NCBI RefSeq assembly: GCF_905404315.1
Contig: NC_066284.1
Span: 13,535,001 to 13,599,000, forward strand
Origin: Leptidea sinapis
Taxonomy: Eukaryota; Arthropoda; Insecta; Lepidoptera; Pieridae
Direction of reading: 5' to 3'
DNA length: 64,000 nucleotides
Below the pieces are notes generated by a model that was not told the origin of the DNA, did not search any database, and saw nothing but the letters and a program-made list of their open reading frames with translations. A program made the position numbers and the translations under genes. Positions 34,401 through 46,400 of this stretch are shown here, piece by piece (the stretch's first letter is position 1; each line of letters opens with the position of its first letter).

Positions 34401-37400
34401 TTTAATCGATGTATAAAATATTTGGTTGGCGATGGTTTGTGGGACCCTGGAATGGACAGGATAGGTTTTAAACCGGAAATCATTCCTTGTTCGGGAGTTA
34501 AAAAAAAGGCAACTTACATATGAGGACACCTCTTATAACTAAATAAATCATAGTTTTTGTTTAATGCGATTATTAATTATTTTGGCAGTAATCACGATGG
34601 TTGTCGATGATTCACGAAGCATCCTCACACAAACAATGAATTTAAACTCTAAACTTTAGAGTATGATAATGAGCTTGAGAGTCTAAACTTTGATTCATCC
34701 AATATACGATAGTTTATAGTGATACAGTTTATTCTTTATTTCGACTCATATATTGGATGCAGCTCCTTACACACTAAGTTGTTACGTATATTACAGCTAT
34801 TGTAAAATACTCTATTTGATTGAACAGAGTGGTAGTTGAGTTTCTTGTATGTTCTTTTCACGAGCTCTAATTTTTCCCATATGTTAGATTCAGTGGTTTG
34901 AAAGAAATGTATTGACATAATAGTGTGAGAAATGAAATAAAAAGATTTTTGCATTTTGATCAATGAAGTAACATGTCATAGGGATTTTAATGCCAACCGT
35001 GATTATGATCTGAGAAAACTATTTCAACAATATAACTAGTGTGACCATAAATTCTGTTACGAATAAAAAAACATTTTTTATGAAGTAATGTCATCTTAAG
35101 AAGGCAGCATTTAGTGTTCGACCGACGTCACCGTCGACGTACGTCGGTCGAGCGTAGCGCGGACCGAACCTGACCATGTTGCGTTTGGGGCTCGGCTGAC
35201 ATCAAACTTGATTGCACGTGTACGATTGCGAAGAAAAATGAATCCATTTGTAATCTTGGTAATATGTGCACACTTAAGCAAACGTTTACAAAGTAGGAGT
35301 CGGAGAAGATATTACCTATTATGTTCATCCAATTATTATAGAGCGCCTAATTGAAAGAGAAATTTGTACAATATATTCGAAACACGAATTTTTATTTGCG
35401 ATTTTGATGACGATGTTACACATTCGCGTCTTTCGGTCGCTCGGTCATTTATCTTCAATCTATATATATAAGAGGTTTCCACGTGTAGTCACTCATCACG
35501 AACCATAAACCATATGGAACCATAAGGCGTAGAGACTTAAAAATTTGGTAGGAATACTCCTTTCGTCGAGTAGAGGTAAGCTAATAACGGATTTTACGAT
35601 AATCCACCCACAAGATTTTTTTATTATGAACAGAACACCGTCTGTTGGGTCAGCTAGTTATGTGATTTTTTCTAAGTATTTTGTGCAAACATGGTAGTAA
35701 CCAGATTTACTCGACAGTAGTAAAAAAAACTTTTCTTTTTACTCGAGTAGTCTGTGGCCATGCTACATTAATTAAATCGTATTCAGCGCCCTTCAGAATT
35801 CAGAATAACAACGCCTTCAGAGCACTGTTGGAGCTGCCACGTGTTTGAAGCGCGTCAGCTATGTTGGCACACGCAGAGGTGTAGCCATTCCTTCGTAAAC
35901 AACTGCTTCTCTACTGCGTCGAATACGAGGCAGAAGTAACAGTGTTCTGAGCCGACAGCGGGGACTGGCCCCCATTCAATTTAAATAAATATGTCTCTTC
36001 GCAAATAGAATTACTAACACAATTAGATTATTAGTTTACTTACAATCGATGAATCATAGTTGTCCGAAAATAAACGATTTTTTTTCCTGACCATATATGT
36101 TTTTTGGGTATACAAGGCATGATATTTACTTATTTAAGAAAGAAAATCAATCACCACATATATGAATAATTAATGTATAATGTGACTAATAAAATGTTGA
36201 TGGTACACACGGTTTTTTTAAACAATCAACATGAAACGTCAAATGTAATTAATGAATGGTTTATGTAGTGGTAAGCTTAAATATAGTGTTGTTGCAGATA
36301 TGCCGGTTCTGTTGGAACCGAATCCGGGAAGGAGAGAACGGCCTGTGTCCGGCATGTCGGAAGGCCTACCCGGAGAACCCCGCAGACTTCACTCCACTCA
36401 GTCAGGAACAGGTGGGACGCTAACAACATCGCACCTTGCACCGTAACACCAAATACTATCCTTATCAGTAAACGCAAACGTCCGTACGCAATCCGTCCCA
36501 AGCAAACATGGATGGTGGTGGATGACTGTCGTTGACGATAATAATAAGTAAAAAATCTGAAATTTAAAGTAATACAATATTTTCTGTCAAAACTCAATTA
36601 ATGCTTTAATTCACATATATATTAAATATGTATTGTTCACTCTCCTCGTCGTTCTTGTAGTGTTACATTGCTAGTTAAAAAAATCATTAATAAAAAGCAA
36701 TAAAAATTAATTAAATCGTCAACAAGGACTACACAAACAACAACATACATGACGGCAAAATATGATAACAAGAGACGGATATATACAGTGTTATAGTGTT
36801 ATTTTTAACATTGAGGGTATTCGTAAATTGTTTGGTTTGTAATGTTGTTCTTGTGTACACCTACATATTTATATTCTTGTTGTGTTTCTTACAGAATTAA
36901 TATTAATATGCAGTTTTAAATGGTTTTCTTTTTCTTTGATATTACATTTTAAATTTAAACTTCAATATATATAGATCCAGTGAGATCCAGAGAATTTATT
37001 GACTCACGGTTTGACAGTTCTGCTGTGAAACAATTTCATTTTAAACAACAGGGAGCATATTTTACGAAATAATTCTTGATGCTATGGAATATTATTGACA
37101 AATTCATAAAAAACAGTATTTTATTTATTATGTACAGAATAATGGGTCAATTAATAGTATTGTATATTTCGATGACCCTTGTACTATTCGAATGAGTTTG
37201 TGGTTTGTATAAGAATTATGAAATTGTAAATATTATTTGTTATAAATAAATCAATAAAAAGGAATGCTCTAGTAAAACTTGGAGTGACATGAAGAGAGTA
37301 CTCAGGACCAATCGCGATGGAGATGTATTGTCAACGTACTCTGACCCGTTAGCGGTTACATGAACGTAAATATACAAATTAAATTTGCAACCATAATTTA

Positions 37401-40400
37401 TGAAGGATGCTCGACCCCGCGCCTCTTGTATTCCGTCCGAGTGCTCTTAACAACTGAGCCAACCGTCCAAGTGAGTTCGAGTTCTCGGATGGAACCCGAG
37501 AGGCGCGAGGCCGAGTCCAGCATCGTTCATAAATTTTGTTTACAAATTCAATTTGCATAATTAATTGTAGAAGTGAGGAATATCACTTTAAAAATAACAG
37601 ATCGAACTTAAATAGTTTAATTTTTATAATGCTCTGGTAAACGTAACATCTACGTCACCATAAGAGTATGTATACTGCTACTGGTTCCAGTACGAAATGT
37701 AAACCATTACTACCTTTACCCATATTATTATCTCTTAACAAGTACTTTTGACAAATTTATTGTATTAAGCGTTATTTTGCGGAAATCCATAATTATGCAG
37801 ATATTGTGAGATTTATTGAGTGTCAATTCCGCTATGTTTTGTCTTTTAATCAATTCGACACTTTTACGCTCAACAAATGTCACAACATCTGCGTAGTATG
37901 CCAAAGCCAATCTCTCGTAACGATGTGTCAAGGTGGCCGCCATAAAGACGGAGAAGAAGGCTCGCGAGCAGAAGCGACGCAACAAGACGCTGGAGTCGCG
38001 GCGAGCGCTCGCGAACGTTCGTGTCGTGCAGAACAACCTGGTGTTCGTGGTGGGACTACCGGTCAGACTGGCAGACCCCGAGGTGAGTTGGAACTACGGT
38101 ACTGTATGAATTAGATTAAACAGCTCTTTGGAACACTCCGTGATAAATCCGTTATTTAATATGATTTTAATAATTTTTCAGATCCTAAAACGGCAAGAAT
38201 ACTTCGGCAAATATGGAAAGATTCACAAAGTAGTTATAAACCAAAGTCCAGCATATGCAGGCTCACAGGTGTGTCAACATATTGTTTATTATATATTCTG
38301 TTATAGTAAATAATAGTAGACTAGTACAGTATAATATATAATTATTGCACGTTAACTGTGAGTCCGTTTGTCTCAGTCCAATTTCACGAGTTTGTACCAG
38401 TTTATTTGGGCGGTGGACTGGACCCCTCTACTGTTGAGTATCAAGCTAACATATAATATACAAATATAGCATGGTATGGGTTCTGCTGGCGTATGATGCT
38501 GTTTGATGCAGAGTGACTCATATTATCTATAGTCGAAATTATAAATAATAAAAAAATTGAAAAACAAAATAAAGAAAACTTAACAACTACAACGGGAAAG
38601 CACGACGAGTATATTCAATCACAACGAACTTCAGAAACCGAATGAAAAAAACAATATGGCGACCTGTCATACCTGTCACTACGACCAAGTTATTATATAA
38701 CATTACTAGCTCACCTGGCAAATGTTGTTTTGCCATATAAATTATATATGTAAACCTTCCTTGAGCTTCAGGGAATCTATTACAAAAGAATTCATTGAGA
38801 TCGGTCGAATAGTTTAGGAGTTATTAGGGAACATACAATCTCTTTTTTATACATAGATTTACGTTTTTCTTCTGTAGAAGAGCCAAATGTTAAGAACTTC
38901 TATCTTATTGCCAGTGTCAAAGCAAAGTTTGCACAATAAATTTACATTTAAATTTTTGGATGTATTTTATGCTATATTACAAAGAGAAAACGTTGTGCAA
39001 TATTTAATTACATGTATTTAGACTACACTTATAATTTTAAAATGATATTTTAGTTTATTTCAACACGCACAATTTATAAGGTTTTTATTTGTTTTTGGCA
39101 ACACATTGTTTATATTTTTGATCTCGAATTACATTTCCGACTATACATGTACGTACCATCGACGAAGTTGACTCATGAATCACTTTGCTAATAATTCTTT
39201 TAAAATAATAAAAATAGGTTTAAATTTGCACGAATTGGTGTATCACTGTCAGTGTCTAATAAAATGATAACAATTATAAGTAATTTCATTCACTTGAACA
39301 ATCATTTCATAAGTGAAATGATTGTTCAAGTGAATGTCGAACAACTTGTTTATTATGACAGTAGGAAAATGATATTAAGATGGGGCACGATTATATTTTG
39401 TCCATTGTACCGCGTGGAGCTACAGTGACGATATTAAATAAAACACGGATAAAACTACTTAACTTTAATAATAAAAATATAAATCTAAACATTAAATAAA
39501 AATTGTAATATTCAAACAAATTATATATTAATTAAACATTTTTGGCGTGGTAGCACACATAGCCACGAAGTAGGTGTCAGTTGGTACGCCAGCGCGCGGC
39601 TACTAGATACTTACAGGTTGTTCTGAAACAATATTATAGTCAATTGATTTATTTAGAGAATTATGTATTTGTATTTTAAAGTTATTTTCTTATTATTATG
39701 ACTGTTATGTAGCTCTACTCAGGCACTCGGCTGCACTGCCCGCCTGTTAAATATTGGTAACCAAGGTTTACATCAGCAGTGCGTCCGACAGAGTCCGTCG
39801 GCGTCCGCCTACGTCACGTACGTGTCGTCGGCGGACGCTCTGCGCGCGATCCAGGCCGTCAACAACGTGACGTTGGACGGCCGCGTGCTCAAGGGCTCGC
39901 TGGGCACCACCAAGTACTGCGCCAACTTCATGAAGAACCAGCCCTGTCCCAAGGCCGACTGCATGTATCTACACGAGCTGGGTAACTCGCGCCACTAAAT
40001 AAATAAAGACATACCTAGTCTTGCCATAAATACTGAAAAAAAATATTCTACTGCAAATAATATTTATTAGTCTTAGAGTGTGTTAGTTTAACACATAAAT
40101 ATGAAACAATTTAAAATATAAAAAGCTTCTTTGAAGTGGTCTCATTGACTGCAATACAGTCCTTGAGAAAAAGTCTTTTGAAACGTTGAGGCCTGTTATC
40201 GATTTTATGTCGGCGACGAAATGTGCGCAGGAGACGTCCGTGTCGCACATTTAGCAACGTAATCAATCAGCTTTTGAACACGCTTACATTACTGCTATGA
40301 AATAAGGTGTCAATTTGAATGAATGTTTTAATGTTATCTGTATAAGTTAATGTATATATAACGCCGCATATAGGCAATTGTGAGTCTAATTGTTCTAGTA

Positions 40401-43400
40401 CAACAATTGTAATAATAACAATAAGTGATAACTGTCACACACAGTCTCTTGCAACACCAGAGGAATCGTATGAGTTGTTAAGTGGTACTTGTACCCGCTG
40501 GTTTTTAAAGTATCCTTGTCTTATTGAGCGAGGAAAACCGATTATTTTTCTTATTCCATAGTTTGATTGTACATGAATTATAGTTTCTTGAAACACATAT
40601 CTAAATGCCTAGATGAGCTTTTTTGTAACAATAGGATTTGGACATCTTCAAGATTAGAGCAGCTCTCACTTTATAGATTAGCAATATGTGTTCAATCACT
40701 TTTCCTCATTAAAAAAAAAGATAGTAATAGGTAGATGTAGATGCAGTAATATTATGAGTCACTTCCCAATTGACTCTCAATAGTATATAAATAATCTTAA
40801 AAAGGTACGAAAAATTAAAAGAAATCTTACTTATCAACAAAGGATCGGTCTTACACGATTTTCTATCTGCAGACAAACGAAAAGTTTATATTTTGAATAT
40901 CATGCAGGTGATCCAAAAGCATCGTTTACTAAGGAGGAAATGCACGCGGGCCTGCACCAGGTGTATGAGAGACGGCTGCACCAACAGTTGATCAACTCTA
41001 CCAAAGATCGCATCGGCACAGATGACAAACTCGGTAATCTAACTATACTATCAATTATAAACGGAAATTTATTATTTATTTTTATAACAAAAATGGACAG
41101 ATTTTCAAAAAACACGCACACAGACAGCCAAATAATGGTGCAAGTGAATAGACTTTTCCCTAAATCAGTAAATTGTAAGAAATACTAGATTATATGTAAT
41201 AAGAAAGGAGAAATAAAATATAAATTACGAATTTAATAAAAACATCACTTATTTAATTATTGTTGCAATAATTTTTGAAGGTGAAGAAGTTCTTTAGAAT
41301 CGTTGTTTTTTGAAACTCGATGAAACGAAAAAGCCAGTCGATAGAGGCGCCGTTCCCAGCTATATCCGAGGTTTTTTAGAGTGCAGAGATCGAATTTGGG
41401 ATAATTTTTAAATCCAAGATGGCCGCCATGCAAAATTATAATTTCAACAATATGGATATCGTATCCGGGGTTCTCGAGGGTGCAGAGAACGAATTTGGGA
41501 TCATTTTTAAAATCCAAGATGGCCGCCATGCAAAATTATGATTTCAACAATATGGATATCGTATCCGAGGTTCTCGAGAGTGCATAGAACGAATTTAGGA
41601 TCATTTTTTAAATCCAAGATGGCCGCCATGCAAAATTATGATTTCAACAATATGGATATCGTATCCGAGGTTCTCGAGGGTGCAGAGAACGAATTTAGGA
41701 TCATTTTTTAAATCCAAGATGGCCGTCATGCAAAATTATGATTTCAACAATAAGGATATCGTATCCGAGGTTCTCGAGGGTATAGAGAACTAATTTGAGA
41801 TCATTTTTTAAATCGAAGATGGCTGCGGTGAAATATTCTTTTGGGGTTATACATATGCGTGGTGGTTATAATGATAACCCTAATGCCAAATAACTTATAT
41901 ATAGGCATCTTTCGGAAATTCTTGTGCCTCGAATTCGATATCGATATTCTTGAAATCATAAATTTGCATGGTAGCCATCTTGGATTTCAAAAATGATCCC
42001 AAATTCTTTCTCTGCACCCTCGACAAACTCGGATACGATATCCATATTGTTGAAATCATAATTTTGCGCGCGGACATCTTGTATTTAAAAAACGAAATGG
42101 CGCGTAACCGAAAATCGTGACGATTTGCTATAAAATTTCTCTCATACGTCGATAAAGAAGTTTCACTTCAATAACATACCGACGTATTGGGAACCTCCTC
42201 CTTTTTTGAAGTCGGTTATAAAGAGTGGCCGTTAATGTTCTCACAAGCTCAACCTTTTCCGAACATATGGTAAATTCAGTAATTTAAAAGAAATATTTAT
42301 AGTGACTATTCAAAGCGCTTAGTTTAAGACTAATTGAATTATGATTATTTGATTTTGAATACTTATAAGATCATGAGGCGTCGTACATTATAGCCTCCTA
42401 TCAATATCTACCAATAAACACAAAAAAGTAACCCAGCGGAGGAACTCGGGGTATATAATAATAATAATAATAATCATCATTTATTTCAGGCATAACCCAT
42501 AGAAAATACAAATTAAAATCAAAATTACAATTAAATTACAACTAAATCAAATTAACTAACCATGCAAAAATATTAAATTAAATAAATTACAAATTACTAA
42601 CTTATATTAAATATCTTATTTTCTATTTTTATTAAGATGGATGTCCATCCATCTTTTGAAAATATCGTTATTATATACATTGTTAGAGATAGTCATCAGA
42701 ATTCCGTTGGTGGAGCGTCTCATTCGATCCCAAAAAGAAGCAATTCTTGTGCGAATTATTGCGAAGAAGTCGGGCACTCTCGCTCTCGCAAACATACTTG
42801 CAGCACTGCAATACCTTGGAAGTTTCATAAGAGCTCGATAGGAATCATTATATTGCACTCTTAGTGAACTTAAGGTCTTGTTTGAATAATTACACCACAG
42901 TTGGCAGGTGTACATACACAGGCAATAAGTTTTAAATAGTGTTGTTTTCACCTCATTGCTGCACTTTGCAAACCTTCGTGCTATTAAATTCAAATATTTT
43001 TATTCAAAATAGGATTTATAATCACTTATTGAACGTCAAAATCTACCACCCATCCAAAAGAGACTGCCTCAGACCTGAGAAGAATGGGCGCAAGAAACTC
43101 AGCGGGCTTTTTTTATATAAAATATGGATTACAATGTAATATCGTACAATAAACATTAATAATTAAAGAGCCTGAGGGTGTTCGCTTTAATCCCAGTCCG
43201 TGGTGACATTAAGAAAATCGTTTATGCTATAATAACCTTTCCCACACAAACGTTTTTTAACAATTCTTTTAAATTTCGTAACACATTTGTTTTGTACATT
43301 TTCTGGGATCATATTGTAGAAGCATATACATCGCCCAACAAAAGACTTACTAACTCGACCCAACCGAGTAGTAGGCATAACAAGTTTATGTTTGTTCCTC

Positions 43401-46400
43401 GTGTTAACATTATGAATGTCACAGTTTCTAGAAAATTCCTCAATGTGCTTATGAACATACAAAACATTATCAAAAATGTATTGAGATGCAACAGTCAAAA
43501 TGTTTATTTCTTTAAATTTTTCTCTTAATGATTCCTTAGGACCTAGGTTATAAATCGCGCGAATAGCCCTCTTCTGCAGCACAAAGATAGTATTAATATC
43601 GGCCGCACTGCCCCATACAAATATACCATAGGACATAATACTATGAAAATAACTAAAGTATACTAATCTCGCCGTATCTATGTCAGTTAACCTTCTGATT
43701 TTCTTAACCGCATTATCATGTTGCTACGTACCGAGAGCGCCCTTCGCTCCCTCTCAATATCGCAGTCGTCTTTTAGATCTTCCGTTAAGATATGACCTAA
43801 ATATTTGAATTGATTTACAATTTTTACACTATCTCTATCTCTATATCTATATATATTCTCATTCAGATATACCCCAGGAATATTTTCTGGACCCTTTCCA
43901 GATCTAAATACCATCAAAACGGTTTTATTAACATTATATTTCAATCCATGACTGTTAGCATAATTTTCGCATATTGATATTAATTTACGTAACCCTTTGA
44001 TCGACGGACTCAGCAAGACCATATCATCAGCGTAACTTAAATTATTGATGCATATATTTCCCACATGACAGCCTATTCTGGCCCTCCTGAGTTTGACGAT
44101 CAAATCGTTGATGTAAAGATTGAACAGATCAGGAGAAGTCAACCCTCCTTGTCTCACACCGCAATCTAGTCTGTAGCCACTAGATAGGGTGTCGCCCCAT
44201 TTAACGTAGTTTATTTGGTTTCCGTACCAAAATTTTAATAAATTTATGATCTCAGTAGGAGCTTTCGTAGCAGAAAGCTTTTTCCAAAGAATGTCATAAT
44301 TGACCAGGTCAAAGGCTTTACTTAGGTCAAGAAAGCATGCATATACCGAGGTTCTACGTTCTGTATAATAGCTCACACAACTCTTTAGTGTAACGATAGC
44401 TGAATCCGTTGACAAACCTGGTCGGAAACCAAATTGTGCGTCATCAATATTGATGAATCTTTGCAGTACCGGGTGAATTAGACGCTCCAGAACTTTACTA
44501 ATAATTGTGCGAAGCGAGATGGGCCTGTAATTTGCAGAATCATTTAAATTGCCTGTTTTATTTTTAACGATAGGAACTACTAATGTTTTTGTTAAAGAAA
44601 CCGGTAAAAATTCATATTTTATGCATAGATTAAAAAATGTACATAAATGATTTATCTGTACCCCACACTATGTGTTCGACACTAAGACCATCATGCCCAG
44701 GTGACTTACCGCGTTTAATAGATTTAACTGTATTTCTAATATCTTCAGGCGTAAACTGTATAAAACAACCGGAAGAATCTAACTCTGACCTTGGTACTTT
44801 TTTGGTGTCGACCACACAATTTGTGGTCAGGGGTTTGGCTCTAAATTTAGTTTTAAATATGTTGGCAATATGTGAAATTTCTTTAGACCCATCTATGGAT
44901 ACCGGCCTACATTCCTTACCCTGTAGTCTTTTGGTTGCATTCCAAAATTTTATAAAATTGTTTTCTTTCTGATGTGTTGCTAAAATATTCATTTTAATGG
45001 ATTCTTCGTTTTGTTGGCTCCGTTTAAGTTTATTTTTGAATTCCCTTCTACTTATTTTCATTTTCTCGTAAAGCTCCCCATTACTAGGTTTTCCCGCACT
45101 AACCCAGGTTTTAAAATATAATCTCGCTAACTGATGACTGTCTCTGACATATCTACGTATCTGATAATACATTCATTCTCTCTCTGCTCTCAACGCTCTT
45201 CTCGAAGCCAACCCTGCTTGTGATTTATTTGCGGATGGATGGCAGACGATTTTAACAGAGTGCTTGCGTTTTTGTGAGAGGAATGGATGAACGGTATTTG
45301 GATGTTAATTAATTGTTAGTTATTTACAGTAAACTTTGTATTTATTAACTATTATTTGTGTAATATGTCTAGTTTGTAATTAATTCTTACTTTAATATTG
45401 TAATTGGCTTACGCCGTTTTATTAAAGTATAAATAAATAAATAGCTGGCAATATATATATTTTTTAATTTTTTTAGTATTTAATTTTTTAAATGGCGTCT
45501 GTTTTGTTTACAAAATAATTTGCTGTTTTGACGAATGTATTAGCTTAAATTAAAAGTTGTGAAATAGTATTTAGGTGTGAAATGTGATTTTCTTATCATA
45601 ATTTTTATTATAAGACGCTTTGTGACACCCTTTCACTGCAATGTAAGTCATTTTTCAATTAAATTTCGCGCACTGATTGTCCTGGAAGTTGACAGAATGA
45701 CACTGACGCGGCGGGTAACGTATGTGGTCATAAACGACCACATTGAAACTGCTTCATTTCGCTTGGGCCTACTCACGTTCTAAGCGTTATTATTCTAAGG
45801 TGCTGAAAGATGATCTCCTGTTATAATTTAATTAAGTATTGGAAGTATAATTTAAGCTTATAACACATAAATATAAATATATGAAAATTATTATTTGTTT
45901 GCAGGGAGTTCGTCTAGTTCAAATACAGAGAAGAGTAGTTCTAAAGATGGTAATTTTTTTTATGTTTTGACATTAACTCACAAATACAACAACCGTAGAG
46001 TTTTTTTGAGCCTTTTCCCACCGTTATGGTGTAGGCCCCCTTTAGATGGCGCCACATATTCGTGTCACCGGGGAGCTCTTAGCAAAAGATTTTGGTTAGA
46101 TGGGTACCACATTGAAACCGTCAAGAAGAAGGACTCCGCGCCGTGATATAAACAAGTGAAGCACCTTTAAGCTGGCGTGTGTGTAGTTACGGGGGATACC
46201 AGCTAACACATTACTTTTAACTCCGATTTTTTTAATTTCTGATAGTCAGATTGTTTCCTAAAATAAAAATAAATATCGCAGGCATAGTATGAGTAAATAA
46301 ATCAATTACTTAAAAAACAGTAACACCTTGAAAGTAAGGATTGCGGATTTCATTTCTTTCCATCTCTTGTTTGCAGTATCTTTGTTTTAATTGATATAAA

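Noticed and set aside
41345..41830. Regular repeat array that could suggest CRISPR
   Set aside because: The whole 100-bp unit is repeated with no unique spacers, the genome is eukaryotic, and inverted units follow. It is a minisatellite.
42637..42864. Plus-strand frames of 75 and 66 codons
   Set aside because: Shadows of the minus-strand LINE M C terminus, which has the recognisable protein.
44637..44972. 111-codon plus-strand frame
   Set aside because: Opposite the LINE M linker region, which reads sensibly on the minus strand.
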